DNA of 64,000 nucleotides from Artemisia argyi (lineage: Eukaryota; Streptophyta; Magnoliopsida; Asterales; Asteraceae): NCBI GenBank assembly GCA_030686995.1, contig CM060688.1:202096718-202160717 (forward strand), in the 5' to 3' direction. The number at the start of each line of letters is the position of its first letter. Position 1 is the first letter of the stretch. The position numbers and the translations under genes were made by a program. The notes beneath the pieces are model-generated. The model was not told the DNA's origin. It saw only the letters and a list, made by a program, of their open reading frames with translations, and made no database searches. Shown piece by piece: positions 1-10,255 of the stretch.

Positions 1-684
1 ACTTGATGATAGCTTTCCCCATCTCAATTGTAGTTGATTAGACTTTGGATTTTGGATTTACCTTTCGTTTAGACTTTGGATTTGGCTTTATTTTCGCTTG
101 GAAGTCATTATGTTCTAGACTTGTTATTTCCTAGTTTTCTTGGTGAACTTTGTTGAAAGATTATGTTAATAAAGTCTTCCACTTGCTTTCGTTTGGTGCC
201 ACGACATTTGACCCATTAGGGTGGAGTGTTACAATATTGAACATAATCAAATGGTTTGAGCTATTGTTGATCATGAATGAATTGGGAAGGCATCAAAGTA
301 CCAAAATAAGTATTGTGAAAGTCCAAGATATTGATATGGTATAAGGATTGTTAAAATTCTTGAAAGATAGATCAAAATGGTTAACTTTGAAAGTGTTGCA
401 GTAAACAGGTCAAGTTGGTTTTGATTGACCTTCCAACAAGATTATTCCCATTAGGATTAAAATGGTTAACTGTGAAAGTGTTACAGTAAACATGTGCAGC
501 CACATTTAGGAGCCTTGATACTTGATTTCACAGTTTTGCCTCGACTATCTCACAATTCAATGAATCTGCCAAAAAATTAACAGATTTAACAAAAGCTGTG
601 GCTAAATGAGCTTGGACTTTTGAATACCTTACCTTATTGTCAGACTGACCCGTTTACCCATACTTGAGTCAAAGTTGCTACCAG
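1..684. other. Left flank, no gene recognised
   Basis: AT-rich flank of the Ale-like Copia element. I see no convincing coding region. A 38-base direct repeat occurs at about 374-411 and 459-496 (starting AAAATGGTTAACT) with a few mismatches. The short open frame at 150-344 has no recognisable motif. Confidence 0.5.
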
Positions 685-830
685 TATTAGATTAGGTTTA
701 TTCTCCATGATCAAATATTATTAATCATCAAATATATATACATCATAGTCTTGCACAATAAGATAAGTAACTTGGGCTAAGCCCGATAATAAATAATGAA
801 CAATGCATGGGCTATAATATTCTGCTAATA
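685..830 (-). repeat. 3' LTR of Ale-like Copia (146 bp)
   Basis: It begins TATTAG and ends CTAATA, a perfect inverted terminal repeat, although not the usual TG...CA. It is identical base for base to the other LTR once the MITE in that copy is removed. The G-rich stretch just inside (minus strand GCGGGGGTG at 831-839) is the probable polypurine tract. Confidence 0.88.
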
Positions 831-1384
831 CACCCCCGCAGTTTGAGCGGGAGGCCTTCGAACGTTCAAACTGGAACGAAAATCAAGAAACAAAGCAGCA
901 GGAAGTCCCTTAGTAAATATATCTGCATACTGAAAACGAGACGGAACATGAAGCACACGAACTTGTCCCGATGCAACATAATCACGAACGAAATGAATGT
1001 CAATCTCAATATGTTTCGTACGTTGATGTTGAACGGGATTGGTAGATAAATATACGGCACTAACATTATCGCAATAAATAATAGTAGCAGTAGACAAGGG
1101 GTGGTTAAGCTCACGTAGTAGATTTCGAATCCAAGCAGTCTCAGCCACCACATTAGCAACACCTCGATATTCGGCCTCAGCACTGGACCGAGATAACGTC
1201 ACCTGTCGTTTAGCAGACCAAGATAACAAATTGTCACCAAGAAAAACACAATAACCGGAAGTAGATCGGCGAGTGACCGGGCAACCAGCCCAATCCGCAT
1301 CTGTATAAGCAATAAGCTGAGCAGTAGAAGAAACATGCAGCTGGAGACCATGATCAAGAGTACCATGAATATAGCGTAATATAC
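825..1384 (-). pseudogene. Ale-like Copia pol, RNase H portion
   Basis: An open frame runs from the insertion point of the nested element (1384) to a stop just inside the LTR. It reads through YTDADWAGCP, the RSSAEAEYR motif, YCDNVSAVYLS, the QRTKHIEIDIHFVRD block and YADIFTKGL, which together define Copia RNase H. The catalytic Asp and Glu positions appear intact. It is the 3' remainder of the pol whose reverse transcriptase part lies at 13999-14556; the SIRE-like insertion separates the two by 12.6 kb. Confidence 0.9.
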
Positions 1385-2270
1385 TGTTGGTCCCTTTTAC
1401 TTGGTTAACCGTAACTAATGAGTTAAAGTAACCAAGTTATATGACTTGAACACAAATGTAGAAAATGATTAACAATAAAGAAACGTAAACAAAAGAGATA
1501 ATATTTTTCCAACGTTTAATTCTTTATTAGAAGTTAATCAAAAAGAATCGTACCCAAGTCTTTGCGGAATAACACTTGGGGTTGAATTGACAAGTATGGT
1601 ATGGACTCCTCACTAAACTCAACTAAGTGAGTGACAACTTAAATTACTCACTGAGCTATCTCAGGGGCTTGTGTTGTTCTTTGGAGGAGTAAAAGTGGTT
1701 TGTGAATGCTTTGCATTAATTGCACAAACTTGTCAACTTTTACTCCTCACATTTGCTTCCTATTTATACACAAGTATAGAACAACTAAATATACATTGGA
1801 CCTAAAGCTTCCTTAACAATATCTTGAAAGATGTTATTCTTCTGGCAAGGAACCTTCATTGAGTTAGATCCAAAAGGCACTTTCTGATGACAGACTGGTT
1901 TTAACCATTTGGGGAAAGTCTAACATTAAAGTGATAAAGCACTTTAATAAAGCAGCTCAGACTTTCCCGCCCAGTCCCGCCAAAACTTCAGTCTTCATGT
2001 CATCAGTCTTCAGTACGTTTAAGTTGTTGAGGAGTCATTGGGGTTCAGTGAGTTATTGTTATCCTCACTGAACCCATCACCTTCTTCTTGGCTTAGATCA
2101 CACTTCACTGAGTTCCGCCTCACTGAATGGAGAACCTTTCTTCTTAGGCTCGGTCTTAGCTCCTTGAAGGTGACTCACTGAGTTACTGTTCACTCAGTGA
2201 CTTGTTTGCACTTAGGTTATTTTACGTTCAAATCCTTGTTAGAAGATGTGGGGAATTCAGTGACCCAACA
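1385..2270 (-). repeat. 3' LTR of SIRE-like Copia
   Basis: 886 bp, TGTTGG...CCAACA. A TATAAATA box lies on the minus strand at 1761-1768. It carries many short CACTGA/TCAGTG motifs in both orientations, which also recur through the body of the element. Bordered outside by the TATAC target duplication. Confidence 0.95.
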
Positions 2271-2284
2271 ATCTCCCCCTATTT
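2271..2284 (-). promoter_or_regulatory. Polypurine tract of SIRE-like Copia
   Basis: The minus strand reads AAATAGGGGGAGAT directly against the start of the 3' LTR (TGTTGG), the expected place and composition for the plus-strand DNA primer. Confidence 0.9.
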
Positions 2285-2401
2285 GAACATACAAATAGCC
2301 TAAGTGATACTTGATTCAGCATGAGTTGTCAGGGTACATTGTCTCTTGCTGAATGTTTGTTGTAATTGTAAGTAGGACATAACTTTAAAACAAAACATCA
2401 G

Positions 2402-2407
2402 TTTATT
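2402..2407 (-). promoter_or_regulatory. Candidate polyadenylation signal of the accessory gene
   Basis: AATAAA on the minus strand, about 60 bases after the accessory-gene stop codon and about 130 bases before the 3' LTR. With the TATA box at 6436-6443 it would delimit a transcription unit separate from the genomic RNA (inference). Confidence 0.45.
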
Positions 2408-2465
2408 CATAGCTATTACATTTTCCTACAAATTACAAACACAAAAAAAAGATAGTTGTTGCGGA

Positions 2466-5117
2466 TCAGATGTTCAGATGATAGCCAAGTCCCTCAATCT
2501 TAGCTTTCTTTGATCTCAGTAGGTGTTTCTCAGGATGCTTCTCAATCTTTTCCCGAAGGTCCTTACAAAACCTTTGGTTTGCACCACTGTGTATTGGAGA
2601 AGCTAACATCAGGTATGTTACCATTGCTGTGACCCCTGCCTTGTCAATATCAGACCATCTTTGGAAAGCAAGGTCTCCATATTCATCAGTGAAGCATAGA
2701 CCTCGTTCAGGGTGTTTAAGCACGGTGTTGTTCACGAAGGTGATTCCTTCAGGAACAGACCTGTCACAATCCAATCCTGGGACCTTAATCTCAGGCTCGG
2801 ATTTGATGTGCTTCCTTTTTCTCCTTGTGGTGGTTGAAGAAGCAGTTCCTGTTGTTGGAGCAGGAAGTAGGGAGGGAATGTTGAGGGCTTCAGGCATTGC
2901 TCTCAGTCTGTCATATCTTTCGCTCAGTGACTTGAGAAGTTGATCAACAACGACACCATTTTTCTTGGCAATGATGGGACGAAGTTCATCAAGTTCAGTG
3001 ATCCCAAAGTCAGCGAATTTGAATGGATTATGAATGTCCATTATTCTCTTATCAGCCCCCCTGAAGACAGTGACCATTGCGGGTTTGGTATTCCTGTGGA
3101 TTTTGATGTCAGTGATGGTTTCAGGCCTCAATCTTTCCTTCATCACCCAATGATATCTTTCAACCCTGGTCTTCCTGATATGAGCTTGCCTTTTCAGCTT
3201 CTCTTCCCTTTCCTTTTTCAGAGCAATCATCTGTTCTTCCTGAGCCTTTTTAAAGGCTGCACCAGCTTGCTCAGTAGCTAGTGCCTCAGTATCCAAACCA
3301 ATCTTTTCAGCCTCCTCATTAACAACCTGAATTAGTTCAGGCTTGCTCAACCTCTCTTCTTCAGCTACCTTTGCCAAGTATTCAACTCTTTCCATATGGG
3401 CTTGTATTTGGTCATTGGTGAGTTGATATATTTTTCCATTGATAGCAAACGGGACCCTGATAGGTTCATCAGGGTCAGTTCTGACAATTGTGGAGGCAGG
3501 CTGGAGCACAGTAGTGGGTTCAGAGGTGGTAGCAATGCTCTTTCCTCTATCCTGAAAGAGAGTGGAGGAGACTGGTTCCTCTTCTGGTGGAACTTGTGTG
3601 ATTGGTGTGGCTTCAGTGACATGCTCCCCCTCAGTGTGAGAGGGCTGTCCAGCTTCTTGTTCGTCAGTAACAGGGCTTTCAGTAACATTCTCCCCCTCAA
3701 CATTTGCCGGAGCTGCAGTGATGGCAAGTGTTGGAGTTACTGATGACGAAGTAGAAGTACCCTTGAAGGCTTGAAACATTTCTGTCACCATGGACTTGAT
3801 CTCCGCAGTATCCTGATGAAGGAGAGATACCTTGGAGTCAAGTGAAGCCTGAGAAAGTTCAAGGGCAGACATTCTGGATCCCATTGTCCAGGCCAGAGAT
3901 GTGGACTTCAGGGATTGAGCTGTCACTGATGCTTCCAACTTAGTGAAGGAAGACTTGAGGGACTCCACCGTGGAGCTGAGATTCTGAACATTTGAACCCC
4001 TTATTAAACCAAGTAACTCAGTAAGAGCCGCCGAGTTGACTTGGTATGTCTCAGATGCCTGAAGAATTTTCTTGTTGAGCCCAGGGTCATCCTTGACTGA
4101 TTCTTGAACTGACTTAACCCCTGTAGCCAGCTCCTTAAGGGATTCCAAAAACTGATTGATGTGCGAAGCCATTTGTGTCAGGGAGTGAGAGACAGTGGAA
4201 TTTTGCTCCCTGACATCATCATTGTAGTCTTCAACAGCATCCTTGAGGAGGTGATAGTGGACTGCTTGTTCAGTATGCATGTCAAACACCTCGTCAGTGA
4301 CCCCCCTGTACAAAATGTTAGTCATTTTCTTGATGAACTTTTGGAAGGCTCTTTCAGTGAGAGGAGTTGAATCGTCTTCTGAGGTTTCCGGCTCGGAATG
4401 TTGTTCATCTTCGTCATGGTTAGAGGATTGAGGAGACTGAGTAACAGGTTCAGGGACTGTCTCCTCATCCTCCATATCATCTCCGGCCATGAAGACCTCC
4501 TCGTCACTGTTAAATTCATCATCAGAAAAGAGGAATGCCTGAGCATCCGCCAGGGAGGTAATCTGCAACTGGTGGAGGTTATCCGGCTCCTCTTCAAAAG
4601 AAGATTTGCCTTCGTTTTGGCCAGGTCCTGACCCCTCAAATCCGGTAGGTTGGGTTTTACCTACCTGGTCTTTAAGGCCAGTTCCCAAGTTATGCGCACC
4701 TCCGGGAGTGGTTTTGGGTTCCATATCAGCGGGTGGTGTATATCCCTCTGAGTCTTTGTCCCCCGTAACCCCTTCAGACACTGATGGGTATTTTCCAGTG
4801 CCATCACTAGGAGCCGTGAAAGTTGTGTCCCTATCAGTGGGTTGTTTGTTTCCCACTGAGTCTTGGGGAGGAGTAGGGGTGCCCTCAGACAAAGGCTTTG
4901 ATTTGCGAATGTCCTCATCAGGCAAATGAGTGGTTGAGTCCCCCTTTCCAACAGGCTTGTTCTGGTCTGTCGAAGGTTTAGGGACATGATCTCCCTGATG
5001 CTTGGGTTTTGATTTACCCGAGCCTTTAGCGGAATGTGATTGTTTGTGGACCCCCTTCTCAGTGGAGTAGTGCTGCCCCACCGAGGATTTAGGATCCCTT
5101 ACTCCCTGATACCCTGG
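2466..5117 (-). CDS. Accessory ORF of SIRE-like Copia, C-terminal part (low-complexity, coiled coil, C-terminal domain)
   Basis: An open frame of about 870 codons in the same phase as the two pieces upstream. It opens with a Ser/Thr/Gly/Lys-rich region carrying repeated KSQP-, TPP- and GKG-type phrases (about residues 1-160), then an acidic stretch, then long helical segments with heptad-like Leu/Val spacing (about 250-440), an Arg/Glu/Lys-rich segment near 600-650, a basic TRRKRKH stretch that resembles a nuclear localisation signal (near 755), and a compact C-terminal domain of about 110 residues with FTDEYGDLAFQRWSDI and GLGYHLNI. I recall related C-terminal domains in Asteraceae proteins next to Copia elements. 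No enzyme motif is seen and the function is unknown. It occupies the place of the env-like frame of SIRE elements, but no transmembrane segment is evident. Confidence 0.7.
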   Translation of the reverse strand, partial: PGYQGVRDPKSSVGQHYSTEKGVHKQSHSAKGSGKSKPKHQGDHVPKPSTDQNKPVGKGDSTTHLPDEDIRKSKPLSEGTPTPPQDSVGNKQPTDRDTTFTAPSDGTGKYPSVSEGVTGDKDSEGYTPPADMEPKTTPGGAHNLGTGLKDQVGKTQPTGFEGSGPGQNEGKSSFEEEPDNLHQLQITSLADAQAFLFSDDEFNSDEEVFMAGDDMEDEETVPEPVTQSPQSSNHDEDEQHSEPETSEDDSTPLTERAFQKFIKKMTNILYRGVTDEVFDMHTEQAVHYHLLKDAVEDYNDDVREQNSTVSHSLTQMASHINQFLESLKELATGVKSVQESVKDDPGLNKKILQASETYQVNSAALTELLGLIRGSNVQNLSSTVESLKSSFTKLEASVTAQSLKSTSLAWTMGSRMSALELSQASLDSKVSLLHQDTAEIKSMVTEMFQAFKGTSTSSSVTPTLAITAAPANVEGENVTESPVTDEQEAGQPSHTEGEHVTEATPITQVPPEEEPVSSTLFQDRGKSIATTSEPTTVLQPASTIVRTDPDEPIRVPFAINGKIYQLTNDQIQAHMERVEYLAKVAEEERLSKPELIQVVNEEAEKIGLDTEALATEQAGAAFKKAQEEQMIALKKEREEKLKRQAHIRKTRVERYHWVMKERLRPETITDIKIHRNTKPAMVTVFRGADKRIMDIHNPFKFADFGITELDELRPIIAKKNGVVVDQLLKSLSERYDRLRAMPEALNIPSLLPAPTTGTASSTTTRRKRKHIKSEPEIKVPGLDCDRSVPEGITFVNNTVLKHPERGLCFTDEYGDLAFQRWSDIDKAGVTAMVTYLMLASPIHSGANQRFCKDLREKIEKHPEKHLLRSKKAKIEGLGYHLNI

Positions 5118-5447
5118 TTATGATTTGCCAGAACCTTTAACAAGATGTGAAGGTTTGGTTTGTTTCGACTCAACTGTCTTGTGTATGACAGTAGTGTCTT
5201 TGGAAACGGGTTTGCCCGAAGACACTGAGTGTGATGTCTCAGTGCCCTCTGATGGCTTTTGTTGCAGGCCTAGTGACTGGGTAATAATTCTCAGGGTGTC
5301 CGCAGTCAAGGGTGGTATTTCAGGCCCTGTTTGAGCAGCCTTAAGGTTAGAGGCCTCAGTGTCGAGTGACTTGGGTTGAGCCACCTTCCTGGACCCCTGT
5401 CCCTTCTTCCTCTTCACCTTTTTGGTGGGAGAGGGTATTGGTGATAC
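5118..5447 (-). pseudogene. Accessory ORF of SIRE-like Copia, middle segment between two stop codons
   Basis: This segment is in phase with both neighbours: a TAG at 5448-5450 separates it from the N-terminal part and a TAA at 5118-5120 from the C-terminal part. The peptide is Lys/Gln/Ser-rich, starting with a basic run (KKVKRKKGQGSRK), and continues the low-complexity composition of the downstream piece. The simplest reading is one frame of about 1,280 codons from 6305 to 2466 with two nonsense mutations; readthrough cannot be excluded. Confidence 0.65.
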
Positions 5448-6305
5448 CTAATTGTCACCCTGGATAGCAGTACGCATGTACAATGTCAGGGTGACGGGTG
5501 TAACCTCAAGAGGGTCACGTGAGTAGTTAGCCTTGTGTAGGACGTCAGGCTCAAAACCTATTGCGTCAGGCCTATCATACTCATACCCAAGCAAGTCTTG
5601 TAGGGCACAAGAAACAAATCTAGGATATGACATATGTTTTTGCCTATACTTCCCCCCTAACTTTGCTATGAGGTCCCTGAAGATGATTTCTCCAAGGTCA
5701 ATCATTTTACCCTCAATGAGACTAAACACTATCATTGCCTGAGTAGTGTTTAATTGCTCAGTCGAGGATTTGTTTTCCCAGAGAACCTGAATGACAAACG
5801 TCATTAGAATCCTCCAGGGAGCTGGGAACCAGGTTTTAATTATTGGGGCTTTGGATAATAGGGACCCTGGTGTCACCTCAGGGTGATTTTTGTCATAGGG
5901 TCCCAATTCCAGTAAGACCTCCTTTACCTCTTTCTCAGAGGGTTGGGCAGTGAAGGTCGTGGTGTAATCAAGCCCAGTGGCTTTGACAAAAGTTTTATAG
6001 TCAAGAGTTAGGGACTTAGTTCCATTCTTGACTGTAAACTTGATTTTGGCCTCTTTTGGCGCATCAGGGTTTTCAACCACCGCTGTGCACCAAAATTCCC
6101 TCAAGAAGTCATGATAGATGACTGAGGGGGTCTTAGTGAATGAGGTGGTCAGGAAGCAGTTCTGAAGGAACTTCACCACATCCCTGTATTCAGGGTACCC
6201 AGCAGGGTAGGCAAAGTTCCCCACCACATTGTTCTTGGTAAGGTCTACGCTTTCCATTTGGAAATCCACATTGGGTGCGTATTTTACGACCTTAGAAGAA
6301 GCCAT
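5448..6305 (-). CDS. Accessory ORF of SIRE-like Copia, N-terminal domain
   Basis: Start chosen at the ATG at 6303-6305 (minus context ATCAAATGGCT); upstream in-frame codons begin with a TTG and lie in the probable leader. The 285-residue product is a globular domain with aromatic landmarks: VVKFLQNCFLTTSF, a FLREFWCTAVV block, IKTWFPAPWRILMTFV, and KHMSYPRFVSCALQDLLGYEY near the end. From memory this layout is common in proteins encoded beside Copia elements in Asteraceae genomes; the function there is not known. No signal peptide, protease, zinc or nuclease motif is seen. It is preceded by a TATA box and a 130-base leader, and followed in phase by the low-complexity segment after a TAG. Confidence 0.75.
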   Translation of the reverse strand: MASSKVVKYAPNVDFQMESVDLTKNNVVGNFAYPAGYPEYRDVVKFLQNCFLTTSFTKTPSVIYHDFLREFWCTAVVENPDAPKEAKIKFTVKNGTKSLTLDYKTFVKATGLDYTTTFTAQPSEKEVKEVLLELGPYDKNHPEVTPGSLLSKAPIIKTWFPAPWRILMTFVIQVLWENKSSTEQLNTTQAMIVFSLIEGKMIDLGEIIFRDLIAKLGGKYRQKHMSYPRFVSCALQDLLGYEYDRPDAIGFEPDVLHKANYSRDPLEVTPVTLTLYMRTAIQGDN

Positions 6306-6435
6306 TTGATAATAAAAGCCTGGTTTTAGTAAGAAAATTGGGTATAGGTGAGGAAACACACGCAGTTTTGAAAACAATTTGCAAGAGTTTTGTTAAGATT
6401 TTAAAAGCGTGTGTGTGTTTCCCTTTTTGTGGGGG

Positions 6436-6443
6436 TATTTATA
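6436..6443 (-). promoter_or_regulatory. Internal TATA box upstream of the accessory ORF
   Basis: TATAAATA on the minus strand inside a CCC...CCCC context, 131 bases before the accessory ATG at 6305. The stretch between is pyrimidine- and A-rich with no intervening ATG in the expected transcript. Spacing and composition fit a real core promoter; activity is inferred. Confidence 0.55.
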
Positions 6444-6925
6444 GGGTAAGGATTTGGGTGGTGATGTTGCGGATACCAAAGGTTTAATTTATTCAACCGA
6501 AACGTCATAATAATTTTGGTTTGATATCCGCATTAAATATCACGATTCCCATTACCCTATTTTCTCTCACATCATGGATGAACAGTTGTGTGGCTCTGCA
6601 AATAATGCACTTTTGCAGAGAGAAATTATCACAACTTTTGTGTGTGAGGGAGCATTTAATGCTCAGTGATGTTTGGTGAGAGGGATGTGGGGGCCCAACG
6701 AGTGGATGCCAGTTGTGTAAGTGACATATATTCCTATATTTAATAGGATTCAGTTACCTACCTGGGACATTAACTGACTAAATACTTAGAGCATTTAGTT
6801 AGGGTATTCAATGCCATTTTTCATCCTGAGCCCCCTGAATGATTTTTCATTCAATAAAAATGAGTTTTTCAGGAAGGGTGTGATCAGGGACCTAGAGAAT
6901 ATACATCATGTTGGAATATTTTTGA
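6444..6925 (-). other. Spacer between pol and the accessory gene
   Basis: 480 bases with no coding potential seen. It lies between the pol stop codon (TGA at 6926-6928) and the internal TATA box, so it would hold any upstream control elements of the accessory promoter. Confidence 0.5.
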
Positions 6926-8158
6926 TCAGTTCCCTGATTCTATGTCCAACATGCCCAATTCAGCTTTCAATCTTGTGAAAGTGGGTTCATCCAAAGGTTT
7001 AGTGAAGATATCAGCTAGCTGATACTCAGTGGGGATGAAATGTAGTTCAATTTCTCCATTTGAGATATGGTCCCTGATGAAGTGGTATCTGATGTCAATG
7101 TGTTTGGTTCTTTGATGAAGTACTGGATTGTTTGAGATGGCTATGGCACTTGTATTATCACAAAAGATAGGTACCATCTTATACTGAATGCCATAGTCAC
7201 TCAGTTGGCTCTTCATCCAAAGTACATTAGCACAGCATCCTGCAGCAGCCATATATTCAGCTTCAGCTGAGGACATGGCCACTGACTGTTGTTTCTTTGT
7301 ACTCCAACACACAAGTTTACCACCAAGAAATTGGCAGGATCCTGAAGTACTTTTCCTATCCATGTTACATCCTGCATAGTCAGAGTCAGTGTACCCTTTG
7401 AGATCAAATCCTGAGCATTTTGGGTAATACAAACCAAGGTTTGGAGTACCCTTCAGGTACCTGATGATTCTCTTGACAGCAGTGAGATGTGATTCTTTAG
7501 GGTCAGCCTGGTATCTTGCACACAGGCAGACTGAGAATTGGATATCAGGCCTTGAGGCAAGTAAGTACATCAGGGAGCCAATCATTCCTCTATATTGGGT
7601 TTGATTCACTGACTTTCCAGTGAGATCAGGGCCAAGGTTGTTTGGAGGAACCATGGGAGTTTTTACTGAAGAGCAGTCAGTGAGCTCATACTTCTTCAGT
7701 AGGTTCCTGAGGTATTTTTCTTGGCAAATGAATATTCCTTTTTCAGTTTGTTTGATTTGCAGTCCAAGAAAGTATGTGAGTTCACCCATCATGCTCATTT
7801 CAAACTTTGTGGTCATAAGTTTTTCGAATTGTTTGCAAAGTTTGTAACTTGTTGAGCCAAAGATGATGTCATCAACATATACTTGGACAAGAATGACATC
7901 ATCCTTTGTTCTGTAGATGAACAATGTGTTGTCAATTCTTCCTCTGACAAACTTGTTTTGGATCAGGAAGGCTGAAAGAGTTTCATACCATGCCCTGGGT
8001 GCTTGTTTCAGTCCATAAAGGGCTTTGTTAAGCTTGTAGACATGGTTGGGGCATTCACTACTTTCGAAACCAAGAGGCTGTTGCACATAAACATCTTCTT
8101 TGATGTTACCATTCAGGAATGCACTTTTAACATCCATTTGGTAAACTTTAAAGTTCAT
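6926..8158 (-). pseudogene. SIRE-like Copia pol, reverse transcriptase (C-terminal part) and RNase H
   Basis: 410 codons, in phase with the segment upstream and separated from it by a single TAA at 8159-8161. It begins in the reverse transcriptase at VYQMDVKSAFLNG, followed by LYGLKQAPRAWYE and the catalytic YVDDIIFG near residue 92. The connection is followed by RNase H with YTDSDYAGC, the SSAEAEYMA motif, FCDNTSAIAIS, HQRTKHIDIRYHFIRD and LADIFTKPL. All expected catalytic residues are visible. Apart from the upstream stop the domain is intact, ending at a TGA 620 bases before the accessory ATG. Confidence 0.93.
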
Positions 8159-10240
8159 TTAAGTTGCATAGGCAAGGAAGATCCTGATGGCTTCCATTCT
8201 TGCAACAGGTGCAAAGGTTTCCTCATAGTCTATACCTTCCTGTTGATTATATCCTTTGGCAACCAGTCTTGCTTTGTTTTTTATGACTGTGCCATTTTCA
8301 TCAGTCTTGTTCTTAAAGACCCATTTCATACCAATGATTAAAACACCCTGGGGGCATTCAACAAGGGTCATGACATCATTTCTGTCAAATTGTTCCAATT
8401 CATCTCTCATGGCCTGAACCCAACTTTCATAAGTCAGGGCTTCTTTGACATTTTTAGGCTCAATTTCTAAGAGATAGTCAGCATAAAGACATATATTGGC
8501 AGTGGCAGCCTTGAGTTTGGTAGCCTTGCTTCTTGTGAGCATGCCTTCAGTGGGTTCACCAATGATGTTCACAAGTTCAATGATTTTGGATCTAGTCCAG
8601 CTATCCTGTGGTTTGGGATAGGAATTTGAGCTTGTAGGAGCCTGAATAGGTTCAGTCTCAGGAACATAAGGTAACTCACCAATGTGTACTTCAGTGACTA
8701 CTGTAGGAACAATTTGTTCTGAGGGTTCCTGAACATTTTGTTCAGTGGTGTCAGTCTCATTTGAGACAGGCTGAGTTTCTATGAACTCACTGATAGGTGG
8801 TTGGGGTAGGTTGTAAGGGATGATGTAGTAAGAGACATCAGCATCAGCTTGGTATTGAGTTGAGGGATTGTTCTCAGGATGATACTCATCAGGAGGATAT
8901 CTTGATGAGTCATCAATACCAATTTCTTCTACTGAGGAATTTGAGAACCTGATGGATTCAGTGCTCTCATCAACAGTAATGTGATAGGTTTCCTCAGTTT
9001 GCTGTCTCCTTGTGTTGAACACCCTGAAGGCTTTAGAGACCAAGGAATATCCCAGGAAGTATCCATCATCAGCTTTGGCATCAAATTTACCTAAGTGATC
9101 CTTGTGATTATGTATAAACACAGGACACCCAAATACATGAAAGTAGCTGATGTTAGGAATCCTTCCTTTGAGTATCTCATAAGGTGTCTTATTGTGCCTT
9201 TTCACAATGATTGACCTGTTTTGAGTGTAGCAGGCTGTTTTAACTGCCTCAGTCCAAAAATGTTTTGAGAGGACTGAGCCATTCAGCATTGTTCTTGCTG
9301 CCTTAATGAGTGTTCTATTTCTCCTTTCAGCTACTCCATTTTGTTCAGGAGTATAGGGAGAAGTGAAATTTTGAGAAATTCCTTTCTCATCACAAAAACA
9401 CTCAAGGTCTTGGTTTTTGAACTCAGTGCCATTGTCAGTCCTGATCTGTTTAACTTTGACATCATTTTGATTTTCAATGTTCCTGACAAATGACATGATG
9501 GTTTCAGCTGCCTGACTCTTTTTGGTCAGGAAGTAAACCCAAGTATATCTTGAGTATTCATCCACTATGACCAGAGTATACTTCTCATGGTGTATGGACA
9601 TTGGACTGACAGGTCCAAAAAGGTCCATATGAAGAAGATGCAGGCAGCTTTTGATGGAAAAGGTTTGTTTGGTTTTGAATGATGCCCTGTGGTGTTTTCC
9701 TTTTTCACAAGCAGAACAAGGCTTGTCTTTGGTATACACCAGGGATGGAAGGCCCAGAACTTTGTTCTGTTTGGCCAGGTTGTTGATGTTTTTGAAGTTG
9801 AGATGAGAGAGTCTCCTATGCCATAGCCAGTTGATTGTCTCACTTGCCTTTGAGAATAGGCAAGTCCCATTTTGAGTCAGGGATGACATGTCAAGGACAT
9901 ATACATCATCCCTTCTGGGTGCAATCAACACAACTTCCTTATTGGCATTAAAGATGGTCCCTCTCTTATCATCAAACTGAACTATGTATTTTGCATCACA
10001 TAGTTGGGAAACACTTATCAGGTTGTACTTCAGACCATTAACATAAGCTATTCTTGTAAAAACTATACCATTGCAGTTTACTGAACCATAACCCTCAGTG
10101 GGAGCTGATGAGTTATCACCAAATACTACTTTGGGTCCTGGTTCTTCCACATATTTGTGCAGAAAACTTTTCACACCAGTCATACTTCTGGAGCATCCAC
10201 TGTCTAGATGCCAGGTAGGATCCTTGATGTGTTTCTGCAC
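8159..10240 (-). pseudogene. SIRE-like Copia pol, protease, integrase and start of reverse transcriptase
   Basis: About 690 codons in the same phase as gag and as the rest of pol. Domain order: protease with [11 protein letters not shown] (residues about 7-17); the integrase zinc region with HRRLSHLNF and CSACEKGKH (about 140-180); the integrase core with [16 protein letters not shown] and [12 protein letters not shown] (the DDE residues, about 205-310); an acidic, Ser/Pro/Thr-rich linker (about 430-560); and the reverse transcriptase start with [12 protein letters not shown] and [17 protein letters not shown]. It ends at a TAA where family members have a sense codon before MNFKVYQMD, so reverse transcriptase is truncated by one nonsense change. 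Confidence 0.93.
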
Positions 10241-10255
10241 AAACAGTAAACTGGG

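Noticed and set aside
150..344. 64-codon frame in the left flank
   Set aside because: No motif, no codon or context support, and it starts at a non-ATG codon.
6306..6377. Hydrophobic N-terminal extension of the accessory ORF that could be taken for a signal peptide
   Set aside because: The frame there starts at a TTG, and the first ATG with good context is at 6305. The extension lies in the predicted leader.
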